From Rubinisphaera italica (GTDB lineage: Bacteria; Planctomycetota; Planctomycetia; Planctomycetales; Planctomycetaceae), in contig NZ_SJPG01000001.1 of the NCBI RefSeq assembly GCF_007859715.1, forward strand, positions 3,684,728 through 3,748,727: 64,000 nucleotides of DNA. The letters are read 5' to 3'. Below the pieces are notes generated by a model. It did no database searches, was not told where the DNA came from, and saw nothing but the letters and a program-made list of their open reading frames with translations. Both the position numbers and the translations under genes were made by a program. Shown one piece after another: positions 36,783 to 46,786 of this stretch. The stretch's first letter is position 1; every line of letters begins with the position of its first letter.

Positions 36783-37433
36783 ATGGAGAGAAACGTGATG
36801 GATGATTCCACACAGCGGACTTCTCGATCAATTTCGGGGAAAAGCAAACTGCTCGGTTTAATTGTTGTTCTGGGAGTGGTCACTGCCTGGGCGATCTGGA
36901 TGCCTGCCTATCCGGAAAAACGATCTCTCCCTACAGAAATCAGCTCTAGTTCCCCAACTGAGACAAGCAGTTCTGCAAACTCTGGAGTCAAAGAGCCTGA
37001 AAAAGAACTGGAATTGCCTCAGGAACCAGTCACTCCCGATCAACTGACTAAAGAGCAGATTGACGCCATTGTCTTGGGAACCTGGCATTCACAGTACTAC
37101 GGCGAGCGACATCTGATTGTCCGCGAGGACAGAACAGCTACCATTTATTATCAGGCCAACATGATGGCCCGCATGTTTGTCGGCTCGCACCTGAGAATCG
37201 AATACAGCTGGAGATACGACCCTGAAAAACAGCAGGTCATCTTCACGATTACTGGAGGCGGACCTGAGTCCGGGCTCGAATATGTCAAAAAAACCTGGGG
37301 AGACGATCTGCGACAAACTGTCGAAAGCATCTGTGTATCAGATATGTATCTCGCAGACCTGGATGGAAAAACGAAGCATCACTGGTCGCGATTGACGGAA
37401 GTCCCGGAAAAAGTAATGGCTGTTTTTGAATGA
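36783..37433 (+). CDS. Membrane-anchored hypothetical protein, 216 aa
   Basis: A single N-terminal helix (about residues 23-42, KLLGLIVVLGVVTAWAIWMP) is followed by a Ser/Pro-rich linker. The ~115-residue beta-rich domain after it includes VLGTWHSQYYGERHLIVRED, then SWRYDPEKQQVIFTITGG. It resembles lipocalin/DUF-type 'cost of expression' domains seen in planctomycetes; no reliable name comes to mind. Two in-frame starts (36783 and 36798) differ by five residues. Function unknown; not in an obvious operon. Confidence 0.65.
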   Translation: MERNVMDDSTQRTSRSISGKSKLLGLIVVLGVVTAWAIWMPAYPEKRSLPTEISSSSPTETSSSANSGVKEPEKELELPQEPVTPDQLTKEQIDAIVLGTWHSQYYGERHLIVREDRTATIYYQANMMARMFVGSHLRIEYSWRYDPEKQQVIFTITGGGPESGLEYVKKTWGDDLRQTVESICVSDMYLADLDGKTKHHWSRLTEVPEKVMAVFE

Positions 37434-37520
37434 AAAACTTGCAGTAAAGCGAAAATCAATCTCAGTGAGTTACTGCTAAATGTTGATTTCAGAAAATGAT
37501 ATAACCTGTATGACTTTTAC

Positions 37521-37901
37521 ATGGGACACGGAAACGGCTGTCGACATGTTCTTCGCTGTGAAATTCTTGGCTTTGAGAGACAACTTGATTGTGACAATCT
37601 GTTCAAGTCAAAACAGGACGCGATGCTGCAAATTAATGACATCGCATTTGAAAAATTTCGAACAGGACAGTTTAGATTTCAACCAACACATAGGCAGGAA
37701 ATTGCTCAAAGCCTTATTCAACTCTCTAATCTCCAGTTGATTGAAGCGATGTACGAGGACAATCTCTTTGAATCCGAAATTGTAAAAAGAGAATTGATTC
37801 ATCGTAAAATCATGGATGATGATATTTATAAAATCGGATTTTATGGCAATGACATCGCTAAAACACAAGCAATTGATCTTATGAAATACAAAGTTCTTTA
37901 G
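37521..37901 (+). CDS. Hypothetical soluble protein, 126 aa
   Basis: The frame is open from 37500; ATG 37521 gives 126 residues. The composition (INDIAFEKFRTGQFRFQPTH, then IVKRELIHRKIMDDDIYKIG) is that of a helical soluble protein, without signal or known motif. No strong ribosome-binding site is visible, so the start and even the gene are moderately certain. It is followed 32 bases later by the ClpP-like gene. Confidence 0.5.
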   Translation: MGHGNGCRHVLRCEILGFERQLDCDNLFKSKQDAMLQINDIAFEKFRTGQFRFQPTHRQEIAQSLIQLSNLQLIEAMYEDNLFESEIVKRELIHRKIMDDDIYKIGFYGNDIAKTQAIDLMKYKVL

Positions 37902-37936
37902 CCTGACCTACCACTTATCAATTAGAACTCACCTTG

Positions 37937-38518
37937 ATGACCTCCCCTCGAAATTCAGAATCTTCCAAACGCAGTAAATCCTCCTCTCCTGCTCCCATGC
38001 GAGGCGGAAAAGTTGATGAGTCCAATCGAAACTGGGAATTACTGATCGCCGGTGACTTCAACGATCGGCACGTCGAGCTACTGGAAACGCTGGTCGAAGT
38101 ACCGAAAAACAGTTCGGGAACACTGTATTTCGACTCCAACGGCGGGAGTGTTTACACGGCCATGTCTCTCGTCACGCTGATGCAGGTTCGTGGACTTAAA
38201 GCGACTGGCATTGTGTTGGGAGAATGTTCCTCGGCTGCTCTTTTACCCTTCGCCGCTTGTCGCAAACGGTTTGTCACACCACATTCAACACACCTGTTCC
38301 ATCCGATGAAATGGGAGAGCGAAGAAAACGTACGGCTGGAAGAAGCAGCCGAGTGGACGCGTCACTTTCAGCAGTTGCAGGAAGTGATCGAAAATATGCT
38401 GGTAACATTGTTTCCGATTGAACGCTCAAAACTGGATGCCTGGACCCAGCCGGGAAGGTTTGTCACGGGTAGCGAACTTGTGGAAACGGGATTGGCAGAG
38501 TTTGTCGAGGCACAATAG
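37937..38518 (+). CDS. ClpP/SDH-type serine protease-like protein
   Basis: The preferred start is ATG 37937, with TTG 37934 adjacent. The 193-residue protein follows the ClpP/crotonase fold: [20 protein letters not shown] carries the oxyanion SNGGSV motif, [13 protein letters not shown] carries the nucleophile Ser, and STHLFHPM carries the expected His. The N-terminus is Ser/Lys-rich and disordered. Similar stand-alone ClpP-like proteins exist besides the main ClpP. Whether it forms rings or has a partner ATPase cannot be seen. Confidence 0.75.
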   Translation: MTSPRNSESSKRSKSSSPAPMRGGKVDESNRNWELLIAGDFNDRHVELLETLVEVPKNSSGTLYFDSNGGSVYTAMSLVTLMQVRGLKATGIVLGECSSAALLPFAACRKRFVTPHSTHLFHPMKWESEENVRLEEAAEWTRHFQQLQEVIENMLVTLFPIERSKLDAWTQPGRFVTGSELVETGLAEFVEAQ

Positions 38519-38530
38519 ATACAATTGCTA

Positions 38531-39223
38531 TTACTTTGCCTGTGCTTTTTCCTCGGCTGCACTGCGTCGAATGTATAACGGCTGAAGCTGAAAAGGATCG
38601 TCGCTGCCTTCTTCAAGAAAACGCAGGCGTCCACAACGAGCAACAGTGGCTGCATCGGGAGACCAGTCATCTTCAGGGGCCAGTTTCCAATCTGCAGGCC
38701 AGGTCTGATTGGGAAGTTGGCGAGTCAGTCTGGGAATTCCCAGACCTGCATAGATGACACCGGAATGATCGTGGTTTTTCCAGACATCTAGCTCTTCGGC
38801 TATGAGAGGACCAGAAGGAATCCAGACATCATCCTGAACTTCAAACCGTTGCCAGGCAACCTGACCTTTTCGCAGGTCTTCAATGACTTCGACCCGTTCG
38901 CAAGAGATAGTCAGACCTTGTGCGGTTGCTGCAAAAGTTGAAACCGCTTTGAGAGGGCACCCCGTCACATAAGCAAACGTCTTCGCGAACGTAATGCCAA
39001 CACGCAATCCAGTAAAACTTCCAGGCCCGTGTGTGATTGCCAGCAATTCGATCTCAGACCAGGAAACCTCGTTATCCTGGCAAAGCGATTGCACAGTCGA
39101 AAACAGTTTCTGAGTCGGTTGTCCGAAATCGGACTGGAGCGGCGAAATCGCAATCAATTTCTCATCGCGCACTAAAGCAACAGAACTCTTTTTGCCCGTA
39201 CATTCCAGCCCAAGAATCAGCAT
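38531..39223 (-). CDS. tsaB: tRNA threonylcarbamoyladenosine synthesis protein TsaB
   Basis: The second Met (39223) is chosen since AAGGA lies about seven bases before it. The 230-residue protein has the TsaB actin-like fold: LGLECTGKKSSVALVRD at the N-terminus, and THGPGSFTGLRVGI (about residues 65-78), the family's hallmark, followed by KTFAYVTGCPLKAVSTF. TsaB scaffolds TsaD in making t6A at position 37 of ANN-decoding tRNAs. The C-terminus ends in a planctomycete-like basic tail. It converges with the ClpP-like gene, with a 12-base gap. Confidence 0.92.
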   Translation of the reverse strand: MLILGLECTGKKSSVALVRDEKLIAISPLQSDFGQPTQKLFSTVQSLCQDNEVSWSEIELLAITHGPGSFTGLRVGITFAKTFAYVTGCPLKAVSTFAATAQGLTISCERVEVIEDLRKGQVAWQRFEVQDDVWIPSGPLIAEELDVWKNHDHSGVIYAGLGIPRLTRQLPNQTWPADWKLAPEDDWSPDAATVARCGRLRFLEEGSDDPFQLQPLYIRRSAAEEKAQAK

Positions 39224-39476
39224 CATGTTCCTTTATTGAGTTGCAGTTCGAATGCTAAGAGGACTTTTTTCAGAAAAATGGAACCGCGGATGAACGCAGA
39301 TATTTCGCATCAGTGTTTATCTGTGTCCATCGGTGGTTCAAATTCGTTTCTGTTGATCTTACTTCGCGATTACATAACAGATCAAATCGCGGCTACTTGA
39401 AGGGATCTGCCTTGAATGATATTGTTCGGAAGCTTTTCCAGAAACCCATAACACCTACCGACCGTCAGAAACTGAG

Positions 39477-41390
39477 ATGCGTCTCCCTTTGAGTTGGCTC
39501 CGCAAGCTATTAGAGCGTATGGAATCCCGAGATTTCCAGCTCTCCAGCAAATGGTTTCTGCTCTCGATGATTTTAGGTGTTGTGGTTGGGCTAGTCACGG
39601 TTGTCTTTGACCATCTTTCTCTGTTCGTTGAAACCATCGTTCTACGGGGACTAGTCGGGTTTAATCCGGGCGAAGCCGAGGGAGAATTTGACCCGTTTGC
39701 GAGCCTGCTGGATTTATCACGAGGCCCAGAGCCCTGGATTTTGTTACTGGTGGTGACCCTTGGGGGATTACTCTCTGGCTATCTGTTGCAGAGATTTGCC
39801 ACAGATGCGTCAGGCTCAGGAACCGGGGCGACAATCCATGCATTTCACTTTCGTCAAGGTTATTTGCGGTGGCAAATTGTCTGGGTGAAAATCCTCACCA
39901 CTTCTATCACCGTAGGAACGGGTGGCTCGGGTGGTCGTGAAGGTCCGATTGCTCAAATCGGGGCGGCTTTGGGAGCCTGGCTGGGCCAACGTCTCCATTT
40001 GACGAGACGCGATCGTCGGATCTTACTGGCTGCCGGTATGGGAGCTGGTGTTGGTGCGATCTTTCGGGCACCGCTGGCCGGTGCGTTATTTGCTGCAGAA
40101 ATTTTATATAAAGATGCCGACTTCGAAGCTGAAGTGATTGTACCAGCGGCAATGTCGTCCATCATTGCTTATGGCGTTTATTCCATGTTTCTCCCGCAAG
40201 AAATTCGATATATGCCGTTGTTCGGGCAGGAACTGCGATTCAATTTTCTATCGCCATTCGAACTGATACCGTACACAATCATGGCGATTGTGATCGTTTT
40301 TGTTGGCATTCTGTTTACCAAAACCTATCACAACACTCACAACCTGTTCGAGAAAATCAAGCTCCCATTGTTTGCACGCGTCGGGTTGGGCGCGTTTTCT
40401 TCGGGAGTGATCACGCTATTATTTTTCTTTTCTATTCCGGGACAGGATTCCGTAATGGGCATCGCTGGTCGCGGATATGGAACTCTCCAGAATGCATTGA
40501 CCGGAGCTCAGCCTCTGGCCATCGGGGTACTGGCAGCCATTGTGCTTGGAAAAATTGTGGCGACCTCGTTTACTGTTGGCTCGGGGGGATCAGGAGGAGT
40601 CTTCGGTCCTTCCATGGTCATTGGAGGCTGCACAGGAGTTGCAGTTGCTCAGTTTCTTCAGCCTCTGTTCCCGGAAGGATTGATTCATCAACCTCAGGCC
40701 TATGGCGTTGTCGGGATGGCAGGATTTATCGCGGGATGTATTAACGCCCCGATTTCAACGATCATTATGGTTTCGGAATTGACGGGTGAATATAAACTGC
40801 TCATTCCGACGATGTGGGTTTCGACGCTCTGCTTTCTGATGATGAGAAAGCACAATTTGTACTTACAGCAGGTCCACTCCCGGCTCGAATCTCCTGCACA
40901 TCGAGGTGATTTTATTGTCGATGTGCTGGAAGGAATTCGAGTGGAAGAAGTTTATCGCAAGAATCGCCCGTTGCGAATGATCCCCGAATCGATGCCGCTC
41001 GAACAGATTGTCCACATCGTCGCCGATACCCATCAGCATTATTATCCTGTTGTTGATGAAAAAGGTCGGTTGGTCGGAATTTTCTCTTCCGATGATGTGC
41101 GAGCCTATCTGTATAACGAGCATATCTGGAGTCTTGCCAACGCTGGCGACGTAATGACGGTCAATCCGATTACGATCACTGCTGACGACAACCTCAATAC
41201 GGCTCTCATGCATTTCACAATGAAGAATCTGGATGAACTCCCCGTTGTCTCCTCGACGGACCGTGGAATTATCATTGGCATGCTTCGACGCAAAGAAACG
41301 ATCGCCTGCTACAACCGGCGGCTCGTCGAATTGAAACACTCCTACGATGATGAGGATTCGGTCCTGGTGACACCGAAAAACAAGCCTTAA
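39477..41390 (+). CDS. ClC-family chloride channel/transporter with CBS domains
   Basis: The 637-residue protein has ~10-11 membrane helices and the ClC selectivity motifs GTGGSGGREGPIAQIG (with the gating Glu) and GSGGSGGVFGPSMVIGG. The C-terminal ~150 residues hold two CBS domains (RMIPESMPLEQIVHIVADTH and GDVMTVNPITITADDNLNTA), which bind adenine nucleotides and tune gating. It would move chloride or exchange it for protons. Start ATG 39477; earlier Mets are absent. Confidence 0.92.
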   Translation: MRLPLSWLRKLLERMESRDFQLSSKWFLLSMILGVVVGLVTVVFDHLSLFVETIVLRGLVGFNPGEAEGEFDPFASLLDLSRGPEPWILLLVVTLGGLLSGYLLQRFATDASGSGTGATIHAFHFRQGYLRWQIVWVKILTTSITVGTGGSGGREGPIAQIGAALGAWLGQRLHLTRRDRRILLAAGMGAGVGAIFRAPLAGALFAAEILYKDADFEAEVIVPAAMSSIIAYGVYSMFLPQEIRYMPLFGQELRFNFLSPFELIPYTIMAIVIVFVGILFTKTYHNTHNLFEKIKLPLFARVGLGAFSSGVITLLFFFSIPGQDSVMGIAGRGYGTLQNALTGAQPLAIGVLAAIVLGKIVATSFTVGSGGSGGVFGPSMVIGGCTGVAVAQFLQPLFPEGLIHQPQAYGVVGMAGFIAGCINAPISTIIMVSELTGEYKLLIPTMWVSTLCFLMMRKHNLYLQQVHSRLESPAHRGDFIVDVLEGIRVEEVYRKNRPLRMIPESMPLEQIVHIVADTHQHYYPVVDEKGRLVGIFSSDDVRAYLYNEHIWSLANAGDVMTVNPITITADDNLNTALMHFTMKNLDELPVVSSTDRGIIIGMLRRKETIACYNRRLVELKHSYDDEDSVLVTPKNKP

Positions 41391-41498
41391 ATTCCAGCCG
41401 TGTGATTCAGAACCGACCCTGGAAATGCTATAGTGCTGTAAATCCAATCCCATGGGACTACAACCGCTTTGTGTAAACAGACAAGATAACTCTCAATT

Positions 41499-42914
41499 AT
41501 GCCCGCAGATAAGAATGATTTGAATCGATATGGGATTCGCGTCCTGGTGGTCGATGATGATGAGCCGCACGCTCAGGCGGTCGCCGATGCGCTGAAACGG
41601 ATCAATTGCGATTGCACGGTTTCGGCGTCGAGCAAGCGAGGCATCGAACTGATCGAAAGTGAGAATTTCGACGTTGTTGTGACCGACCTGATGATGGACG
41701 ATTACGATGGTCTCGATATTCTCGAACGCACCAAAAAAGAATTGCCCGATGCCGAAGTGATTCTGCTGACCGGTCACGGAACGATCAACTCTGCGGTTGC
41801 CGCTATGCAGGGCGGTGCTTACACCTACATGACCAAACCGCTCGATATCAACGAGTTACGAACAGCGGTCGAGAAAGCAGCGACGCGTGTACGGCTGATT
41901 CGGCGGAATGCGGAGTTGAATCGCAGACTCGATGAAAAGTTTGGATTTGAGGGTGTGATTGGCAACAGTCCGGCCATGCACAAACTGATCGAAAAACTGA
42001 AAAACGTCGCTCCAACAGATGCAACGGTGCTGATTCAGGGAGAAAGCGGAACCGGAAAAGAACTCGTTGCCCGCGCGATCCATCAAAACAGCGATCGTAA
42101 AAACAAACCCTTCGTGCCATTGAACATCTCTGCTCTGCCGGAAAGTATTCTGGAGAGCGAACTGTTCGGCCATGAACCGGGGGCATTTACCGGAGCGTCA
42201 ACAAAGCGGATTGGGAAATTCGAATACGCAATTGGTGGCACTCTCTTCCTCGACGAAGTTGGCGAAATGCCGATGGAAACACAGATTAAACTGCTGCGAG
42301 TGCTGGAAGATCGAAAAATAACCCGACTGGGAACCAACGAAGAGAAGCAGATCAATGTGAGGCTGGTCGCAGCGACGAATGCTCCGCTGCAGGAGATGGT
42401 CGAAGAAGGATCTTTTCGACAGGATCTGTATTATCGCATGCAGGTTGTGACGATCTATCTGCCGCCACTACGCGAACGTCGAGTCGACATTCCGCTACTG
42501 ATCGATCATTTTCTCAAAGATATGTCGAAGCGATACAATAAAGAAGTCACTGGCCCCTCTCGTGCGGCTCGGCATTCTCTGATGGAGTACGAATGGCCCG
42601 GCAATATTCGTCAATTACGCAATGCAATTGAACGCATGGTCTTACTCGATACCGATGGTATTCTCGATCTTGACGATCTCCCTGAAGAGATTGCCCCACT
42701 GGAATACAACGAAGAAGAAGCCGCTGAGCATCTGGCTGGGATTGGTCTGGGATACGATCAACTCGTTGGCCAGCCTTTACGTGATGTGGAAAAATACTAC
42801 ATCGAAAAAGCGCTGGAAATGACAGGCGGCAAACGCGAAGAAGCCGCCTCCATGCTAGGCATTGGAGAGCGAACGCTATATCGCAAGATTAAAGAATATG
42901 AGCTAAAGAATTGA
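41499..42914 (+). CDS. Sigma-54-dependent response regulator (NtrC family)
   Basis: The 471-residue protein has three parts. A receiver domain (residues 12-125) has phosphoacceptor Asp63 in [12 protein letters not shown]. An AAA+ domain follows, with Walker [16 protein letters not shown], the sigma-54-contact loop EPGAFTGAS and Walker [15 protein letters not shown] Fis-type helix-turn-helix at the end reads [19 protein letters not shown]. It would switch on sigma-54 promoters when phosphorylated. No histidine kinase is adjacent, so the partner is elsewhere. Confidence 0.95.
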   Translation: MPADKNDLNRYGIRVLVVDDDEPHAQAVADALKRINCDCTVSASSKRGIELIESENFDVVVTDLMMDDYDGLDILERTKKELPDAEVILLTGHGTINSAVAAMQGGAYTYMTKPLDINELRTAVEKAATRVRLIRRNAELNRRLDEKFGFEGVIGNSPAMHKLIEKLKNVAPTDATVLIQGESGTGKELVARAIHQNSDRKNKPFVPLNISALPESILESELFGHEPGAFTGASTKRIGKFEYAIGGTLFLDEVGEMPMETQIKLLRVLEDRKITRLGTNEEKQINVRLVAATNAPLQEMVEEGSFRQDLYYRMQVVTIYLPPLRERRVDIPLLIDHFLKDMSKRYNKEVTGPSRAARHSLMEYEWPGNIRQLRNAIERMVLLDTDGILDLDDLPEEIAPLEYNEEEAAEHLAGIGLGYDQLVGQPLRDVEKYYIEKALEMTGGKREEAASMLGIGERTLYRKIKEYELKN

Positions 42915-42929
42915 GACCTCGCAGGAAAC

Positions 42930-43943
42930 TCAATCTCCTTCAAAACTGTTCGATCCAATTCGATAAGCCGTCGCTCCTGCCAGGAGAATCCATAGTGCAT
43001 CGAACGGGCCTAAAGTCGTAAATACAGTTACGATGGAAGCCCACCCAAACAATGCAGTCACATTGAATGCCCCCTCGAATTCTTCGGCTTCTTTGATTTT
43101 GGCAGCCTTTTCTTCGGCGGAAAGAGCAGCCCACTGCACTTCTGCCTGCTTCCAAATCTCGGTCGGGTAATCCTTGGAATAATCGTAATTTTCGAAATCC
43201 GTGTTATCGTCATCCTCATATTCTGGCCATTGAATTTCGAGGCCGGCAGCTTCTTTCTCTTCGACGATGACATCGGCATATTCGGAAATCATGTACGAGT
43301 CACTGGCTTTGAACTCTTCCAAGTCATTGACCGCCGGCATGAGGGCCATAAAAAACATCCAGATCGCAAAGATTTTGCCCGCAAATACAGAGCCTATGGC
43401 GATGAAAACAGCGACGATTCCCGAAGCGGTATCTGCATTCTCCCCGGCTCCCATCAGCACGCCGAATCCGACCATGCCTCCAATTGCCCACGCGATCCAA
43501 CCGACCTCATAACCTGTTGCATAAGCAATTCCACCCCAGATTAGAGCCCCGATAAAACCCGCTACACAGCCTCCAATCACCCAGCCAATAATGCCCAGTC
43601 CCTCATACGACTGAAACTGACTTCGCTTTTGTGAACTGGAGGATTTGACCTTCGCTTCACTACTGCGAGTATTTACTTTTCGGGTGACGGGTGCTGGAGC
43701 AGGTGGCAAATCGTCGGACTCAATTCGTTCTCCCGACTTTTCCAGTTCGTCGACTCCATCCAGCCAGTCATCATCTTCGTAAGAGAAGGGATTGTCCTCT
43801 TTCTTTTTTTCTGATGTTTGAGGCTCAATTCGGAAGGGTTCCCGGCATTGTGGACAGCGAATTTTCTTACCGACCAGTTCAAGTTTTTTGATTTTCAGCT
43901 TTTTATCACAATGCGGGCAGACAGCGACGATCGAAGTTGGCAT
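42930..43943 (-). CDS. Zinc-ribbon multi-helix membrane protein
   Basis: ATG 43943 is preferred over the TTG at 43955. The 337-residue protein opens with an MJ0042-type ribbon (C9-x2-C12 and C30-x2-C33), a Ser-rich linker, then about four membrane helices (from GLGIIGWVIGGCVAGFIGALIW onward). A soluble acidic loop (ASDSYMISEYADVIVEEKEA) and a last helix region at WASIVTVFTTLGPFDALWILLAGA follow. Function unknown. It is the same class as 8215-8922, but longer. It converges with the NtrC-type gene, only 15 bases apart. Confidence 0.7.
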   Translation of the reverse strand: MPTSIVAVCPHCDKKLKIKKLELVGKKIRCPQCREPFRIEPQTSEKKKEDNPFSYEDDDWLDGVDELEKSGERIESDDLPPAPAPVTRKVNTRSSEAKVKSSSSQKRSQFQSYEGLGIIGWVIGGCVAGFIGALIWGGIAYATGYEVGWIAWAIGGMVGFGVLMGAGENADTASGIVAVFIAIGSVFAGKIFAIWMFFMALMPAVNDLEEFKASDSYMISEYADVIVEEKEAAGLEIQWPEYEDDDNTDFENYDYSKDYPTEIWKQAEVQWAALSAEEKAAKIKEAEEFEGAFNVTALFGWASIVTVFTTLGPFDALWILLAGATAYRIGSNSFEGD

Positions 43944-44105
43944 GGAATATCTCAATTTGGGAAGTTAATCGTGTTTCGATCGCGCATCGCATCGATAATG
44001 TAAAAACGTTTACCCAAATCCTACCATAACACATCACTTTGTTCACGCATGAACAATCCACAAGTGGAAAATTATTCGTTTTCACGATGAGTGATTCAGT
44101 TTTCG

Positions 44106-45353
44106 CTATTCAGCAGCATTCAAATTGAAGCAGGCGACTTCATTATCATTGCGGATGAGCAAATAGCCGTTCGAGAGAGTCGGTAATGCTCGGGTCGTTC
44201 CCGTCAGGAGTTGAGCACGTTTGACTTCCTGATACTTCGCATCGTCCGCTTTGGCGATGACGAGTTCTCCATCGGTTTTCATGATCAGCAAATGCTTGTC
44301 GGCGCGAATGAGCGTCGCGTAGCCGAAACCGGATTGACGCCAGTTTTCTTTTCCAGTCTCCGGATTAAAGCTGACAAGATCGGCTGGTGGCCCATCCTGG
44401 CGTCCATCAATACCAATGAGCGATTGATTCACCGGCACGGGAGTCGTGTACTGAGAAGCCAGCGGTTCGAGTCCACTGTGGAGGACTTCAATGGATTGTT
44501 GATCGAACTTCGCCCAGACATTTCCAATCCCGTAGCTGGCTGTCAAAAAGAGATGATCATCGATAACCAGCGGAGCAGCTCCATTGACGGTTGGTCCCCG
44601 CATACCGAAAGGCGTTTGAAAGAGAAGTTGACCGGATTTGGGATTGAGTCCGACAGTCTCGTATCGCGTGCAGAAGATCGCGATGGGTTGATTGTTGAAT
44701 TCGGTGAGCACAGGAGCAGAATAACTCGGTTGCCAGGCTCCATTCTGCCAGAGAGTTTTGCCAGTTTTGAGATCAAATGCGACCACGCCGGCATTCTGAC
44801 GGAACCCGCCGACATTCACCAGAACCGCGTTTTCGAAGATGACAGGAGCACTACCAGCTCCAAAGTATCCTTCATCGGCTCCAAAGTCCTGATGCGTCTG
44901 TCGCGTCCAAATCACTTTTCCATCAGAAAGTTGCAAACAATGCAGGTCTCCGCTGGCACCAAAGATGACTACACGATCGCCTGCAATTGTGGGAACGCAA
45001 AGCGGTCCATCTTCCGGCACGACGCGAGGCTGATAGTTCGTGGGAAACTTCGTTGTCCACTTGAGTTGACCATCAGTGAGATTGCGAGCTTCGACGATTT
45101 CTTCATCATCAATCCGGTGGACGAAAACGGCAATCTGATCACTGGCAGCGACACCCGCTACCCCGGAACCGACAGGTGCTTTCCAGATTTTTTCTGGTCC
45201 CGCCTCGTCCCAGTTCAGACCGAGTTGTTCACCACGAGCAACCCCGTTTCGATTTGGCCCCAGGATTTGAGGCCAATCTCCGGCTTGAAGGGTGACGGGA
45301 TTAAGTACCAGTATCGTCAGGAATGAGGTAACGATGACCGATGATCGTAACAT
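44106..45353 (-). CDS. Secreted PQQ-like beta-propeller protein
   Basis: Start ATG 45353 gives a signal peptide (LRSSVIVTSFLTILVLNPV, cleavage near LQAG); a longer start at 45407 would place it internally. About 415 residues follow, with the repeated blade motif of PQQ-like/outer-membrane BamB-like propellers (GDLHCLQLSDGKVIW, then VAFDLKTGKTLWQNGAW, then NPKSGQLLFQ, then NPETGKENW). No PQQ-binding catalytic set is evident, so it is likely a binding or scaffold protein rather than a dehydrogenase. Such proteins are abundant in planctomycetes. Confidence 0.85.
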   Translation of the reverse strand: MLRSSVIVTSFLTILVLNPVTLQAGDWPQILGPNRNGVARGEQLGLNWDEAGPEKIWKAPVGSGVAGVAASDQIAVFVHRIDDEEIVEARNLTDGQLKWTTKFPTNYQPRVVPEDGPLCVPTIAGDRVVIFGASGDLHCLQLSDGKVIWTRQTHQDFGADEGYFGAGSAPVIFENAVLVNVGGFRQNAGVVAFDLKTGKTLWQNGAWQPSYSAPVLTEFNNQPIAIFCTRYETVGLNPKSGQLLFQTPFGMRGPTVNGAAPLVIDDHLFLTASYGIGNVWAKFDQQSIEVLHSGLEPLASQYTTPVPVNQSLIGIDGRQDGPPADLVSFNPETGKENWRQSGFGYATLIRADKHLLIMKTDGELVIAKADDAKYQEVKRAQLLTGTTRALPTLSNGYLLIRNDNEVACFNLNAAE

Positions 45354-45472
45354 TTGAGCATATCCATTAATAACAAATGCAGCGTGTTTCTGGATGCACT
45401 CTGCCAATCACTGCAGGTCTGGCCAGCAGTGGCACACGTCGAATGACATACCATAGACAGAGCAATCCGGTA

Positions 45473-45772
45473 TTACGACCGAACTGGCCACTCATGGTAG
45501 CATTTGTTGCAGTGGAAGGCGACGATTGTGGCTGTGCCGGGAATTGTTCGACCTGAGGAGTTCAAATCGGCATCGTTCAATTCTATGGGATCGACGGCAC
45601 AGGATCCGCAGGAACAACAGCTGGTGTTCTCGTGGAGCAGTCGAGCACGGTTCAAAGTCGAGGAACCCAGTTCTTCTTCACGATATGCTTTGATTCTAAG
45701 CCGCGGAAATGGAATGATAGAAGGTTCGTCCAGAGCGGTACCGCTGGGGCGGTAGATCGATATGCAACTCAT
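45473..45772 (-). CDS. Cys-rich small hypothetical protein, 99 aa
   Basis: Four close cysteines (NTSCCSCGSCAVDPIEL) and a CNKCYHEW ending give a zinc-ribbon-like C-terminal half. The N-terminal half is basic. There is no signal or membrane helix. I recognise no name, but the paired CxxC motifs and the gene's isolated position on the minus strand support a real gene. It lies between the propeller gene and the molybdopterin-domain gene on the same strand. Confidence 0.55.
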   Translation of the reverse strand: MSCISIYRPSGTALDEPSIIPFPRLRIKAYREEELGSSTLNRARLLHENTSCCSCGSCAVDPIELNDADLNSSGRTIPGTATIVAFHCNKCYHEWPVRS

Positions 45773-45988
45773 CCTTGAGCCTTTCTTTCGACCGAATGAT
45801 CAAAAATTTAAGTCACGGGAATTCAGTCTTCAAGACTGAGAATTCGCGATCCGAATGGAATCCATCCATTCGTTCACACCAGTTCTCAAACTCTGTCTGA
45901 GATTGGTGCGGTGATTTTTACCCTCGAAAAAATTGATTGACAAGTCAAATTTGCTCTTTTTTGTCAATTGGAAAAATACGCAATCTAT

Positions 45989-46405
45989 TCACACTGTGAC
46001 GAGTTCAACGTCAATACGATCCAAATGCTTGATATTAACGCAGTTATCGAGTTCTGCCTGTCCACAAACAACCGTTCCCGGAACATATAAGCGAAAGGGG
46101 CCTCCCTTTTCGAGGGGGATTTCCTCTCCATGAATCTCATAGACAAGTACAGCCCCCACGGGGATTAGTTGCCACTGAATCGACTTTTCAAATTGATCGT
46201 GACTGGCCTTGAGGCTGATTAGTTCAATATCCACTCCCTCAGGTTTGAGGGATTCGAGCAGGCTGCGAAACTTCAATCCCCGTCCTGGCCGACCTGGAAT
46301 GAATTTTGAAATATCGGGAACCTGATATTCGTGAGGGAATTGGACAAATTTAACACGATCGAATTCAATCGAAACTTCACTTCCTATCGTTATAAGGATT
46401 TTCAT
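45989..46405 (-). CDS. Small molybdopterin-oxidoreductase-like domain protein, 138 aa
   Basis: The second half (VYEIHGEEIPLEKGGPFRLYV, then PGTVVCGQAELDNCVNIKHL) closely follows the end of sulfite-oxidase-type molybdopterin domains, where GGPxRLxVPG and a final K-x-x-x-x-I are conserved. The catalytic Cys segment of the full family is not present, and the protein is far shorter than the usual ~180-250-residue domain. It may be a diverged domain with a lost cofactor. No signal peptide. Function unknown. Confidence 0.5.
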   Translation of the reverse strand: MKILITIGSEVSIEFDRVKFVQFPHEYQVPDISKFIPGRPGRGLKFRSLLESLKPEGVDIELISLKASHDQFEKSIQWQLIPVGAVLVYEIHGEEIPLEKGGPFRLYVPGTVVCGQAELDNCVNIKHLDRIDVELVTV

Positions 46406-46786
46406 GGCGATCCATCCAGGGTTTCTAATGCGGCTCTATTACTCTGTTCCAACTAAAATTTAGGGTGGCACTGGCTTGGCCCGTGCATCATAACTTCAGT
46501 CTTAGTCGCGACTTGCACTGACCAAGCCAGTGCCACACAACCCAAAGTCTTATGCGTTACAATCCACTATTTTCGCTTTTAATCCTTTTATTACCCAAAA
46601 TTTAAGTTGAGCTGAACGGCTATTGCCTCATTTTAGCGAGGACGCCTTAAAATTATAGAATCTCTTAAGGGCATAATTGTCTTGGCTGGTTCCTCTATGT
46701 CGACTCTGCTAAGCTGACCTGCTTGCAGGAAACGAGTTGAGACTCGTCGACGATATTGAGGCTAACGTCTTTGGTGAAAATCAGTT
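46406..46786. other. Gene-free stretch with one palindrome
   Basis: GTGGCACTGGCTTGG (46465-46479) and CCAAGCCAGTGCCAC (46522-46536) form a perfect 15-bp inverted repeat with a 42-base loop. Nothing coding is supported. The larA promoter is presumably in the A/T-rich part after 46560. Confidence 0.6.

Noticed and set aside
44211..45326. 371-codon plus-strand frame
   Set aside because: It mirrors the propeller gene on the other strand; its content is Arg/Ile/Ser-rich without motifs.
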